Shown: positions 35,210 through 47,619 of the stretch, one piece after another
Position numbering within the stretch: position 1 is the first letter of the stretch
How the letters are laid out: every line of letters starts with the position of its first letter
Assembly (NCBI GenBank): GCA_023678885.1
Contig: CM042979.1
Coordinates: 19,211,513 to 19,275,512, forward strand
Length of the DNA stretch: 64,000 bases
Source: Pogostemon cablin
Lineage: Eukaryota; Streptophyta; Magnoliopsida; Lamiales; Lamiaceae
Reading direction: 5' to 3'
Position numbers and translations under genes: made by a program
The notes under the pieces: model-generated
What the model was told of the DNA's origin: nothing
The model's database searches: none
Seen by the model: the letters and a program-made list of their open reading frames with translations, nothing else

Positions 35210-36960
35210 TTACCAAGAATACATATAGATTGTTAATAGGAAAATAGAAAATAAGGAGATGCAGGTAGATAGCATTAAAAAGAAATGGTTATAGTGTGGG
35301 AGTTGGCAAGAAAAATAAGGGAGTAAAAGTAGGTCAAAAGTAAATAAAAAAAGAAACAAGAGATAGAATGTAAGCACAAGAGGTGTTTGGAAAAGAAACA
35401 GAATCCCATTTTCAGGCAAATTAATCTCCAACAACATAGCTACTCTTGCCATGTTAGAAAGTGAGAGAGATGGGGTATGCATGCATGTAAGAGGGAGGGG
35501 TTGCCTTGGTAGCAGATAGAGTGCAGAAGATCTAGCAGAAGCAGGCATGGACATTATGAATGAATGAAGAGGAAAAGATCACGTAATCTTCTCTTTGGCT
35601 TTTTCTTCACATCCAATCACCCTATCCTATCCGATCAAATCCCATTTCCATATCCAATCCTTCTATATATTCAAAGTTAAGTATACTTCTTACAAATTTG
35701 GGATTAATTTCTTGGAGATCCACCGTCTTATGCTATCATAACATACTACATAACTTGTGCATCTAAAACATAATTTTTTTTTTAAAAAAATGACATCATT
35801 TAAAAATGTGTATATACAGCCAAAAGAGTGCTGTTTGATCAACACAGACCTTGGACTCTTGTTCACACCTTTTTCTATGCTTTTAAATACAATGCAAATT
35901 AATTAATTCATTTCCAAAATTTTTACTTCACTTTAAACAATAAACTACACACGTTATTTATTTTCTTAAATTTCACCCAAATAAACATCAATCAAAAATT
36001 TTATGCAAGTTGGTCTTACAAAATCTTATATAGAAAAATAATAAGATTTTTTTTTAACAGATATTTATCAAAACAATATACTACCTTTATATAAACTTTT
36101 GTAAAAATATGTGTATCTCTTTTTTTATCTTTTACAGTATCTCTTTTTTCACAAAGCATTTTGTCCATGACCCAAAATAGAATATTTAAGTATAAGCACT
36201 TTAAGTACAGAAAATGAGATTAAAAATTAGTTTTACTTACACCTTAGAAATAATAAGCACTTAGAGGTTCCACTGTACCTTTTATTGGTGCTATTAATTC
36301 CTGCATAATTCCCCAAGATAATTTGGAATCAGGTAGTATAGCAGAATGTCCAGACTCTAGTGAATATATCATAAAGTATTAACATTAGAAATATGTATAT
36401 TGATTAAGAAGTACCTTCTAATCATTTCTTGAGTTGTCATATATACATTCTCTAAAATCTTAATCCACAAAAAAGGAAAAACTGTGTAACTTGAAATTGA
36501 ATTCTTAAATGAATAGAAAGGACCTGATTCTTCATTTGAACAAGGAAAATAAAAACTAAAAAAGAACAGAAGATAACCACAGAATTCTACCATTTGATTT
36601 AATTTAATAATTTTAGCAGTTGAAGAGCAGCAGTTAGATTCCTTGAGGATGATGAAAGCTCTTGTTTTATGAGGAATATTTGAAGGTTTGTTGATTGTAA
36701 GAATCTGAAAGTTACACACAAGTGTATATAAGAAGAAACGAAACGAAAGATCGATGCTAGTTCATAATTTCTAGTGGCGATACAAGAAAAGAAACGAACC
36801 AGAATTTAAACCTCAGTTTTGTACCCATTTAAATTAGATTGTTTAGCGCATCAAACTTTACCCATTTTCCTATTCTGTCAAATCTCAATTTCTTGGTCGA
36901 CAATGGTGTTTAATGCCAATTTTACAACACAACTTACTTCAATCTTTGCAACCCTAAATC
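35210..36960. other. CACTA interior, no gene identified
   Basis: About 1.7 kb of AT-rich sequence. 35570-35690 has a promoter-like look on the plus strand (CACGTAATC, several CCAATC boxes, CTATATATTC). On the minus strand at about 36706-36590 an exon-like piece starts after TTTCAG and could end at a GTAG donor; its peptide is not recognised. Both are guesses. Confidence 0.25.
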
Positions 36961-37009
36961 CATAAAAAAAAAAAAGAAAGAGAAAGAAATCAAACAAATA
37001 GTGTAAATA

Positions 37010-37400
37010 GGATTGAAAAATGTCGGACAGACATACCATGAACAAGCAAGAGCTCGGGAGTCGCCGTCGATAAGAATGATAAAGAAAGGTGAGCGCAAGC
37101 AGAGGGTTCAGAGGCTAATGTTGCCTTCATCGAACAGAGTGCGCGCCGACTGTCGTTTCAGCGTCGTCGGTCGTCTCTGGCTAGAGAAAGAGGCTTTACC
37201 TCGTCGGCCATCCCTGGAATCACGGGGAGTTCATGCGTCTCTGCTAGGGCTGTTCGATTTTGGAAGCCCCAGCGAAGAATAGAGCGGTGACGGTCGGTCG
37301 TCACTTCGGCGTCGTCAGTCGCCTCCGACTAAGGATGGAAGTAACTCGTCGGCGTCTCTGAAGGGGTCAGTCGCTTGTCTTAGCTAGGGCTTAGGAAGAG
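37010..37400. other. GC-rich segment near CACTA right end, possible captured exon or leader
   Basis: A GC-rich patch with repeated GCGTCGTCGGTCG and CTCGTCGGC words. An 89-codon frame on the plus strand (37013-37282) and frames on the minus strand exist, but none is recognised. It may be the first exon and leader of a captured gene or of the lost transposase transcript. Confidence 0.3.
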
Positions 37401-37649
37401 AGAAAAAAATTCCAAGTCCCAAATTTATACTTTCAATAAATTTTTATTAAATTTAATTAAAAATAATATAAAATTACATTAACAACGGGATAACAACAAC
37501 GGAAAGCAATACCCGTTGTTAATTTGCGCTTTTTTCAAGCTATAACTATGGAAATTTGTTTTCAGCCCTTTTTTGACCCTACAACAACGGATTTTTGATT
37601 CTCCGTTGTTATTCCAATGTTGTTATTCCACAGTTTTGGCATAGTGCAT

Positions 37650-37919
37650 GACACACGAGCCTAAAGTGCATGTTACTCCTGGCCCGCATGAGTATAAAAT
37701 GTGTATGGCACCCCCCTCCAAACCAAATCATGTTCCTTTGAACTACGTTATGACTTGATTCTCTTCAAAGAGGTACGTAGTAGCACTCTGCTAAGTTCAG
37801 TCATAATTCAGGCTATTCATATCAAGTTGGTGAGGCAGGCAATAAAATTCAATCATGTTGATCAAGAATTGATTATCGCAATTTGTTCACTTCAATACAA
37901 AGACGTCCGTGAACAAAAT
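37650..37919 (+). other. Element A 3' internal region
   Basis: Non-coding tail between the tandem array and polypurine tract. It contains GAGGTACGTAGTAGCACTC, close to the ACGTAGGCAGC-type motif often seen in gypsy-type internal regions. Confidence 0.5.
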
Positions 37920-37932
37920 GTGAGGGGGCATT
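37920..37932 (+). other. Element A polypurine tract
   Basis: GTGAGGGGGCATT immediately upstream of the right LTR start TGTAGGCAC. Confidence 0.75.
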
Positions 37933-38581
37933 TGTAGGCACTTGAATTTTATTGTCTATTAAAGAAAAATATGTGGCAAATTAATGCAATAATTATCAAT
38001 TAATTATTTATTTATTATGGAATTTAAATAAATAAATTCCTAAAATAAATGAGTAAATAATTGATAATTAGGCCAAATACAGTCAAATAAGTCTGACTTA
38101 AAGCCTAAGCAAGTGAAAGGCCCAAGCCCATAGAATCAGGTGAAATCAGCCCTGGACCAATCAAATTGCGAGTTATTTATGGGGCATCCTCACCCTTCAT
38201 CTATATAAGGAGCTCTCATCCATTCACTCAAGATACTAAAAAAACATCTGAAGACGTAGACGCCTCTGAAGAGATCAAGAATACGAGCAGTGCTCCCTTG
38301 AGATCTTCAAGCATCTTCAAATCAAGAACAACCTCCGATTAGAGATAAAATTTCTAAGCCCCTCCGATCCGGCATTCTTCCAGCCAACCGTCTCCGATCA
38401 GAGATCAAGGTGCCAAGCCCCTCCGATCCGGAGTTCTTCCAGCCAACCACCTCTGATCAGAGATCAAGGTGCCAAGCTCCTCCAATCCGGCGTTCTTCCA
38501 GTCAACGTTCAATCCGAACAAAAGCTCAACACCTCCGGATCAACGTTACAAGACTACACATCCGAGCTCGGACAAGCTTCA
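37933..38581 (+). repeat. Element A, right LTR, first part
   Basis: Same order as the left LTR: TGTAGGCACTTG start, GACCAATCA box, CTATATAAGG at 38201-38210, 59-bp tandem units, then GACAAGCTTCA where it is cut by the Tekay insertion. It continues at 55149. Confidence 0.9.
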
Positions 38582-38916
38582 TGTCACGACCCAATTTAAT
38601 GATATATAAAAAGAAAAAAAAATAATTAGATTTATAAGTGGTTTTTTTATAACACCTAAAATAAAACAACTGCATTAAATTTTATGAAAATAATATAGGA
38701 GAGTTTAATTAAACCATAATTAGAATTTAAACAAACATATTAAAAATTGAGTAGCGGAAGTCTTTTGGTGATTTGTGTGCAGTGATAATATAAGAGTTAT
38801 TGTTCACAAGATTAAAACTTATTTAACCAAATTACGAAATACTTCTTATCATAATCCAACCCTTCCAACTCATCACCCGTCACGCCGGCTGCTCAGAATC
38901 ATCTCTGAACGTTATG

Positions 38917-41900
38917 TTAATTATTCAAAAATGGGAGGCCGAAGCCAAAGTCACAAAAACTATAATTACAACTCCAAACGGAGCAACCAAAATGCAAAAA
39001 TACTTCATATCTAGATAACAAATGCTCGAATCTAATTACATGCATAACAATGGAATTAATCAAGCTATCCGGGGAAGGTCGGGCGCCCTCAAAGAGCGCT
39101 TCGTTCTGGGCCTTCCAAATGAGGAAAATGCTGCCGTAAAGAGCGAGTGTCCACCTCCTCCTGTCTCGTACGTGCACCCGCCGGTCCTTGCTGAGCCACT
39201 TGAAGCCGGCCTTCAACGTGGTAACCTGTCTCCTCCCACTCCACTTCGTTCCTTACTCGGTTCCATACATACCTAGTGAATGGGCAGTCGAAGAAGAGAT
39301 GGTCTCTCGTCTCGGGGGCACCCACACAAAGGACGCATTCCACCGGGCCTTCATAACGTCTCCATCTATCCATGGTAAGCAGACGATTCCTCAGAGCAAG
39401 CCACATCCTGAACGAATATTTCTGAGGAACCCACAGACTCCATAGCTTCTTGTAGATGAACTGTACTGGTGCAGTGGTGGCAGCAAACCAGTACAGTTTG
39501 CCTACGAGAAGCTTTCCCATCTCCGAACACGTCGTGAATGAGGTGACTATGTCGCCTCCGATCCGTGCTCGAACTCTATCCCTCGCACGAAGGATATCCT
39601 TCCACACTATTGAGGCGCTGTAATTAACCTCAACATCCCAGCACGAGGAGGACTGAAGATAAATGGCATTAATCTACTTAATCCACAGTGACCTCTTCTC
39701 CAGGTGTACATCCCACAACACACCACAAAGGGCTACATCGTTCAGGAGGTCGAAACTCCTAAGTCCCAGGCCACCCTGTTCCTTAGGTAGGATCACCTCC
39801 TCCCAACGAACTGCACCCCTCGTGGTTCCACAAAGGAATTTCCGAATCATACGCTCCACCCTGTCCACAATTCCCTTGGGGATCTTCACCATAGAAATCC
39901 AGAAGTTTATCACTCCATATACCACCGACCGAATGAGCTCCAATCGGCCCGTATACGAGAGAAAATGCGTGGACCAGCCCCTGATCAGATTGGATATCTA
40001 AGTGATGAGCGGCTCGAAGGCTGACTCGCGAAGCTTACTTCCCTGCAACGGTACTCCCAAATAGCGCACGGGAAAGGTGCCTTCCTAAAAAGGCAAGACC
40101 TCATGAATCACCTGTTCCTCATCCTCCGGAACACCTGCCATGAACAAGTGAGATTTATCCATGCTCACCTCCAATCCTGACATTCTAGCGAAGAGATCAA
40201 GAGCCTTAGCAACAACTTCTGCAGAGGAGCGGTTGCCATAGGCAAAGATGATCAAGTCATCTGCAAAAGCCAGGTGAGTGATGCCTACTTTAGCACAATG
40301 CCGAGAATGATGCTTGTAGTTCTCTCTCACGGTCAGTCTCCTAAAGAGGCGGGAGAAATAATCCATGCAGAGAACAAACAGCAGGGACGATAGAGGGTCC
40401 CCTTGACACAAGCCTCTCTTACAGTCGAAGTACCCCTATGGAGTGCCGTTGACTAGGATGGAGAATGAGGTGGTGGTGACACATTCCATGATCCATCCTA
40501 TCATACGCTGGGGAAACTTCAACCCTGTAAGAACTCCACGCAGAAATCCCCAGTCCACCGAATCATAGGCCTTCTTGATGTCCACTTTTATTGCCATTAT
40601 TCTATACATTCGATGCTTTGCCCAATCATAATTCTTCACGATTTCCTGGGCTAGCATCACGCAATCCCTCATCTTTCAATTCTTTACGAATCCAAAGTGA
40701 TTTTTAGCGACCAACCCATCCATAAGATCCGTCAGTCGCCCCACAATAACTCTGGATATAATCTTATAGATTATATTGCAGCACGAAATAGGACGAAAAT
40801 CTCTTACTGTGGGGTCGTGCTTCCCTTTCGGGATGAGTGTAATAAACATAGCATTCATCTGCCGCAGCAACTGCCCGGATTGAAAAAACTCCTGGACAGC
40901 GGCCACAACATCTGTTCCTACTACGTCCCATGCATCCCGGAAGAAAGAAGCCGTGTATCCATCCAGTCCAGGAGCCTTGTCACCATTCATACTCCACACA
41001 ACTCCCTTAATCTCCTCGGTCGTAATAGGTGCTACAAGGTCCTACGCTTGCTGATCGCTCAGCATAGTTCCCCACTCGAACACACTATCATCAATCTCAT
41101 CACAATCACCTGCGGTGCCCAGTAAGTCCCTGTAGAACGTAAGGAATTCTCCAACAGCTTCATCCCGGAAGGAAGTGTGCCCAGTTTCTGTACGTATGGA
41201 GGGGATGACATTCCTCACGCTATTGGACTTAATCTTCTTGTTGAAAAACTTTGTAGGTTTATCCTGGTTGATCAAATACTCTACCCTGGCTATCTGAGAG
41301 AAGAATAGATGCTTGGCGTGGCAAAGGAAGTCTACCTTCTTCGCCGCGTCCCGAACCCTGTCCCATTTCTCAGTGTTACCTGGATCAGCATGGCTATCCA
41401 GCTGGAGACTGTCAAGTTTCGCTCTAGCTCTCTCTGCTCTCTCAGCAATGTGGCTGAAGTCTCTCTTACCAAGTAGGTGTAACTTTTGTTTTAGAAGCTT
41501 CAGTCTACGGCATACACTGAATTGAGCCATACCCTAAACGTGCGAGTCCCACACCTCACGCACAGTGTCCAAGTAACCACGGCTAGTCCTCCACATGTTC
41601 ACATATCTGAACGGTCTACCCTTCGAATGCTCGGCATGGAACACAGAAGCTAGCGCAGGGCAATGGTCCGAGGTGGCCCCCATGGGCAAAAACTGTGACT
41701 CCACTACTCCTGAACTGAGATTCCAGTTTGAATTCACCAACACTCTATCAATATGGCTCCATATCCTGCCATTCGTCCAGGTGAAGAAATACCATTTAGA
41801 CTTGGCATCATCCAACCTCAGTTCAACACATAACTCCTCAAAATCAACCCTGCGCCAGTTCCGATGAGACGAAACAATTACGAAATGCTCATCCGATTTC

Positions 41901-42334
41901 CTGACACAGTTAAAGTCTCCCAGGATCATCCAAGGAGAATTAACTGCAGGGACAACCGAAGAGAGATGACTCCATAGCCTACGCCTGTCAACAACGCCAT
42001 TACGGGCGTACACAACACTGATGTAGAACTCCTGTTGAGAATTCAAACAGCGAACTAAACCAGAGATACATTGCTCGTAGAGCACAATAGTACTAACAGA
42101 AATTAAAGTGAAATCCCACGCAACCACAATCCGTCCACCATCAACAACATCAAAATTATTCACAATATGCCAACTAGGAACAATTCTACCCACTATATCC
42201 ACCAAATTATCAGCAGATAATCTAGTTTCAAGAAAACCAACTAAACACACTTTATGTTTGCGAACTAACCTGTGGGCTGCTCGCTGCGCATGAGGAGCTG
42301 CAAGCCCTCGTACATTCCATGATAAGAGCTTCAT
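38917..42334 (-). pseudogene. LINE ORF2 (endonuclease, reverse transcriptase, zf-RVT)
   Basis: The likely start is the ATG at 42334 (MKLLSWNVRGL). The endonuclease (to 41534) shows SWNVRG, LETRLS, ILGDFNCV and GATSDHCP. RT follows: PKGKHDPTVRDFRPISCC, DIKKAYDSVDW, QGDPLSSLLF and the catalytic FADDLIIF near 40245. A C-terminal zinc domain has CVLCVGAPETRDHLFFDC near 39310. From 42334 to about 39100 all parts stay in one frame, interrupted by single stops at about 41531, 41039, 40673, 40433, 40082 and 39999; only near 39.1-39.2 kb does the frame shift. That suggests recent death by point mutation rather than rearrangement. Confidence 0.9.
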
Positions 42335-42363
42335 CGACGACCCTTGGGGGAAGAGCCCCCGCC

Positions 42364-44255
42364 TCATCCTGATCCGTTTCCTCTGCCCTGCAATTCCTGG
42401 ATAGTGATTCCAGTTCCGCATTTGCGTCCATCAGCCCTCTGCATGAAGCTGGGAGGAGAAGATCGTCCCGATCGCCCTACGGCCTCCTCATCTTCTTCCT
42501 CCATCTCCGACGCCCAAGTTTTTCTCGTGTTAACTTGAGCGGACTGTTTCCCATCCCGCCTATTGATCCTCCAATCATCAGGGTCCAGTTCATCTAGGAT
42601 TTGGTATTTCCCGGATGTAACAGTCTCAACCGGTCCGTGAGTAGGTGGAGGGGTCATGCCCTTTTTCTTCTTACTCCTGCTCCTGCCCTTCTTATTTTTG
42701 TTATTTTTTTATCCAATCTGCTGAAACCCCTCCTCATCAACTCCATCGTCCACATGTGTGGACTTCTGTGGGATTTCCTTATCCCCCTTATCCCCACCAT
42801 CTAAGGTGTCACAGTCGCTCACCAAGTGACCAAACTTTTTGCACTTGGTACAATACGCCGGGAGAAGCTCATACAGCACAGATTGGGTGTAGTTTGCCCC
42901 ACGGTAGTTGAAAGTGACTTCCTTTGGGAGCTCCTGCGAGACGTCAATGTCAACACGCACTCGAACAAACGATACTTTATCGGCTTTAACCAAGGTATCG
43001 TCCACCATAATCTGTCGTCCGATCAGTGAAGCCACCTTACTAATGTGGTTCCTCGACCACAACTCCAATGGGAACAATGGGAGACGAATTTAGATTGGAA
43101 CATGAGAGATTTCCCGGTCATCAAACTGAAAAGCTCGCTGGAGCCTTTCAAGCATGAGGTAACATTCCCAAATAGAGTGGGAAGCCTTGTCCAGCACTTT
43201 CCGTACATCCTCCTCTGAGCAAAGACGGAAGATAATCCATCCAGATTGATGCATGACGATGGTGTACTTGACACCCCATGATCGGCAGATGGCATGGAGA
43301 GCTTGCATCCCGGGAAACATCCCGAGAAGTACCCCACCAGCATGAATTTCCAAGCATCAGAGCCGTCCTTTGGATCCAGATAGGCTACTCCATCGCAGGG
43401 TGCGATGTATTCGAGTTTTCTATCCAGATCAATGTTGTTCTTGTTGACAAACTTGGAGTAGTCAACCGGTTCCTTGGGAGTGGAACCCTTCCCCGAATCA
43501 CCCTGCTGTGTGTGCTGGGTGCGCTATCCGTCCATCTGTCTGGGCCCTACTGACGTACCCTCGCTCATGAGCGCGTCGCCTGGAAGCTGCCTAGTGCTCC
43601 CGCCCACGCCAGGCACAGCCTGCCAAGCGGGAGAACCAGAAGCCCACGCCGAGCCATCCTACTGAGAAGTGCTCTGTGCCTACCGAGAGTCAGCCCCTGC
43701 CTGCCGAGAAACCTCGGTGCTTCCAAAAGCCTCGGTAATCTGTCGAGAAGAATCGACAGGGTCTTCCTCATGCTGAGTCTTGGCGCCAACCTGCCGAGAC
43801 TCTTCGCCAGGCTGCCGAGAAGGCGAGAGTGAAGGGGAAACATCCAGCCTTCACCGTGCACCCGGGGTTGCGCTACGTCTCCCATCCGCCGAGACTTTCT
43901 TCTTGGGGCTAGGGTTTCGGACAATAGGAACCACCAGGGTTGAATCCTCCATGGCCGTGTCCAATAGCCCTTGTGTGGGACTATCCGACGTGGAGGCATC
44001 AAGCGTGTCCGCCACCACGAGAGCCATGGAACCCATATTTACCTCCGTCTCCATCTCCGTTCGATCAGCCGCTATGGAGCGCGCCAAGGCGGTGCCATCA
44101 TCCAGCGATGGATTGTCCACCAAGACTGCCTCCCTACGTGTTTTCTTTCTCTCAATCTCCTTCACACGATCCTTCACCGATTTGAACGAATCATCACCCA
44201 CACGCATATCCGTCAACGCCTTGGAAGGCGTCTTACTCCTCAATTTCTTTCCCAT
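42364..44255 (-). pseudogene. LINE ORF1 (Gag-like, DUF4283 and CCHC zinc knuckle)
   Basis: ATG at 44255 (MGKKLRSKTPSK) opens a charged N-terminal part that leaves frame near 43851. From 43353 to 42364 a different frame holds the DUF4283-like core (LHAICRSWGVKYTIVMHQSG, WIIFRLCSEEDV) and then LLPAYCTKCKKFGHLVSDCD, a CX2CX4HX4C zinc knuckle at 42840-42800. An in-frame TAA at about 43087 and a shift near 43300-43350 break it. A serine/acid-rich tail ends at 42364, about 30 bases before the ORF2 start. ORF1 proteins bind LINE RNA. Confidence 0.8.
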
Positions 44256-45598
44256 GAAAGGAAGAATCTAGGCTGATAGCATGAACGAGGGATGCCTCTC
44301 TACCACCGCCGTGGGGAGCGGTGTGATCAAGCTGGTCGTTGATGGCGAGAAGCGCCGGCAACAGGGAAGGGAAAGGAAGATGTTTGGTGTTGTAAGGTGA
44401 TCGATAAGGCCGAAGGCGAGAGGCGCCGACAGCCGCGCGGTTGCTTGCGGGAAAAGTTAGGGAGCAAAATTTTAGAACCCTAGTTCCAAAAATTTTTGCA
44501 CGTGCAATGACTCCCCTGCTGCTCAGAATCATCTGTAGATAGAAACATAGGGGGGTGAGCACACGGGAATGTACTCAATGAGGGATTTCCTGTTAGATTT
44601 CATAATTGAAAATGACTACACCTCTTGAGAAATGAACTTCATGAATTTATAATAGTAAAGGGAATTAACCCATAGTCAAGTCACCCGAGAGCGCTCATTA
44701 TTTAATCCGTCAAAGTTATGTGAACGCGTCCGTCTTTCCTTATTGACATTGCAATAATGCCAACTTTACGTACAGGATCCCGGCCCACCGGTCTTAGGTA
44801 AATTTTCATGCATATTCATAACATCAATAAATGCAACCAAGTTTAATATAAAATTCGTAACAGAAAGCCCACCTCAATGAAGACGAGTTATACAAGGGTA
44901 AGATTAAAGGTTGGACTTCAAACTCATTGCTAATTTCACCTTGTAATCTCTATGCTTTCAAGAATTTAATTCTTACTTAGCATATAATTAAGGTTTTTTA
45001 TTTATAAATTATTTTGATGATTTGAAAATTATTTCTTTAGAAGAGAGCCTAAATTAGTGTTATAAAATAAGTCTCAAAATACAATGAGTTGGTATAAAAG
45101 GTTTTTAATGGTGTTACAGTTTGAGAAATTGGTTATAGCTATCGGACCACTAATTTATTTCAAAAACTATTTTATATACATATATTAGACACATAGGTGA
45201 ATATTTTTATGCTTAGCCCTTTCCCTAATTCATTCGTTTTAATGGTTAAACGAAACGATGATATTTTGCTTGAGTTTCACGTAAGTATTCTGCCACAGTT
45301 TAGTAAAATATATATCACTTTTATTTGGGTTAATATCCTTCAAAGATATTTTACCGTTTCATAATAGACATATAGACGAACAACTTTAATGTTAAAAGTT
45401 TTGGCAGATTCATCCATTTTAATGGTGTAAAACGAGCATGAAGTTTCTGCAGTATTATAACACATTCTCCCCTATGATAGAATGTTTATAATTTTTAATG
45501 ACTAAGTATTTTCTTAAAATTTTGATAAATTAGTTTTAAATATCATAATAAACTCATATCATTGAAAATTTTTAAAATATTTTACATATTATACATAA

Positions 45599-45775
45599 CA
45601 TATATATATATATATATATATTTATTATTATTAAAAAGATACTATACATTCCTTAATTGGAGTAAGATATTTATAATATAAATTTTATTTTAATAACTCT
45701 TTTATACATACATATATATATACACACACACACATTTATATATATATGTATATATACTATTAATGTTATCATTAT
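45599..45775. repeat. TA/CA microsatellite cluster in Tekay LTR
   Basis: Short TA, ATAC and ACAC runs; the counterpart in the right LTR at 53218-53380 has different lengths. Confidence 0.8.
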
Positions 45776-47436
45776 TACTTACCTATAATACATTGGAAAT
45801 ATATTTTTATAAAACTACTCACTTATAGCGTATAAGATTGAAAATTTCCACGTGATATATACTTATTTAACTTGTGATATAATATTAATACATGGAGGGT
45901 ATATGATTGTAAAATAATTTTAATACAAAAGATATGTTTAGTAGTGAAAAAGTATACATACAGTAGGGTACAATAGGGTATATTTATTCAAATACGGTGT
46001 TAATACAAAGGTTGTGAAATAATTTTAATACTTTTATTATATAATTTTATTTGATATGCAAACTTTTAAGGACTATCCCTAAGTTGAGTTTAAAACCTAT
46101 TAAGATTTTTAAATATTACGTAACATAGACAGCAGACCACTAACTAAGACAAGTTTAATATGATAAATAAAAATGGAATACTACGCAAAATATAAGAAGT
46201 TAAGCATCAAAGTAGAACACCACACAACATGTGTAAGAAAGGCAGCATAATTGTGTTTCTCATGTAAGGAAAATTATTTCTTAGTCTTTCACAATAAAAC
46301 TCGTATCCACAAAATTATTCTTTCACATATAATAACAAATAAGGGAAAGCTTAATAACACATATCTACTGCAGGAGTATACATCTCTAAAGAAAGCATAT
46401 TTGTTAAGGAAAAGTTATTTGCAGAGGAGTAAACATCTCATATTTGTCTTTCCCACAGTAAAAGTTATATCAGAAAATTATTCTTTCACATGAAATAACA
46501 AATAAGGGAAAGCTCAATAATGCATCCCTACTGCATTCAAGTATAAATGAGGTAAAAGTAGTTACCTTGTAGCTTAGGTGACAGATCTAAGGTTTCAGGT
46601 AATATGACGATCGTCTCCCTATCAAAAGGACAATGTAGTGGCACTTACAGAACAAATGTACTAATTGTGAGATTTTGAAAGAAACTTGAACAAGTTTTAA
46701 GATTGAAACAGGTGTCACAATCTTACCTGTAGATCTTGCTAAAGTCACGATAAGTTTTTCCTATGATAGCGCAGCTCACCTTCTGGAAGAAAGGATTTAA
46801 TCGTGAACCAAGTTTTCTTTCTTTCTACGAGGAGGACAAGATTTCTTTCTCTTACAGGAGGACAAGATTGGCTACTGTGGTTAGAGAACTTTTCGGGTCA
46901 GTAGGAATAAGTTTACTCTTATGAAGAAGACATGAAGAAAAGTTTCTTTTATGCGGTGAAGAAGGCCAGAGTGAACATATTTGTTTGATACATGAGAGAA
47001 AGGAGGGCAGTGGAGTGTGGAACTGAAGAGTCAGTTTTTATGAGGAAAGGTTTTACTTCTGCGGTGGAGAAGGCCAGAGAAAATGTGTTTATTTGATATA
47101 GGGGAGAAAGAAGGGCAGTGGAGTGGAACTGAGGAGTCGTGTCTCTAGGGTTTTGTCTTATTAGAAAGTGAGAATATTAATGATTGCATACGAGACGTGA
47201 TCTCTCATTTCAGAGATTGAAATGATTTATGCTGGGATATGAGACGTGAGTATCTCTATTTACAGAGAATTTAATGATTTCTCCACAACATGCAAGATAT
47301 AATAATCCTCTTCCTGGGCGGCGGTTTGTCTTATTAGCTATATGAATCCTTTATTATTACTATTACTATTATTATTATTATTATTATTATATAGATATAG
47401 ATATAGATATAAATAATAAATAAATATATATATATA

Positions 47437-47500
47437 TACATGAATAAATCATGACTGTTACATCCTCCACCACTAAAATTATTTTGTCCTCAAAATTTAC
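47437..47500 (-). other. Tekay 3' LTR start and polypurine tract
   Basis: On the minus strand GTGGTGGAGGA is followed directly by TGTAACAG at 47462, the expected polypurine tract and LTR 5' end. Confidence 0.7.
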
Positions 47501-47619
47501 TATTTATCAAGGATTGATTCGTGCGAATGATTTAAGATTTAAGCATCTCGTACTACATACTACTTTAGCTAAATTATTAATCATAGTATCGATACATAAT
47601 AAATCAGACGTACCTTCTA

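Larger units (their letters stand above)
32569..37646. mobile_element. CACTA (En/Spm) transposon carrying captured host exons
   Basis: Perfect inverted repeats of 21 bp at both ends, starting CACTATGCCAAAACTGTGGA, flanked by a 3-bp duplication CAT (32566-32568, 37647-37649). Subterminal regions (about 32590-33150 and 37480-37640) are packed with short ACAACGGGGAATCCCCGTTGT-like palindromic motifs, the transposase-binding arrays typical of CACTA. No transposase (TnpD/TnpA) is readable, so it is non-autonomous. It is inserted in the tandem array of element A. Inside are exon-like pieces of a DUF4539/HROB-like gene on the minus strand. Confidence 0.92.
38905..44517 (-). mobile_element. LINE (L1-type) inside the Tekay LTR
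   Basis: A 17-bp duplication GCTGCTCAGAATCATCT flanks it exactly (38888-38904 and 44518-44534). Minus-strand layout is ORF1 (Gag-like with CCHC zinc knuckle) then ORF2 (AP endonuclease, RT, C-terminal zf-RVT), the structure of plant L1 elements. The 5' end at 44517 is intact as judged by the duplication. At the 3' end no clear poly(A) tail is seen, only a short A/T-rich stretch. Length 5.6 kb is near full length. Confidence 0.92.
38582..47462 (-). repeat. Tekay 3' LTR (split by a LINE)
   Basis: On the minus strand it begins TGTAACAGTCATGATTTATT at 47462 and ends GGGTCGTGACA at 38582. Without the LINE (38905-44517) and one copy of its 17-bp TSD it is about 3.25 kb. Region 45600-47462 matches 53225-55148 closely, with few substitutions and small microsatellite differences. 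Confidence 0.85.

Noticed and set aside
35210..35554. 114-codon minus-strand hydrophobic frame in the CACTA
   Set aside because: Leucine/phenylalanine-rich from pyrimidine-rich DNA; no family match and no splice context.
39663..41125. Plus-strand frames of up to 142 codons
   Set aside because: Antisense to LINE ORF2, which carries recognisable RT motifs on the minus strand.
43565..44271. Plus- and minus-strand frames of 134-163 codons overlapping LINE ORF1
   Set aside because: They are shadows of ORF1, whose N-terminus (MGKKLRSKTPSK) and later DUF4283/CCHC core define the true strand.
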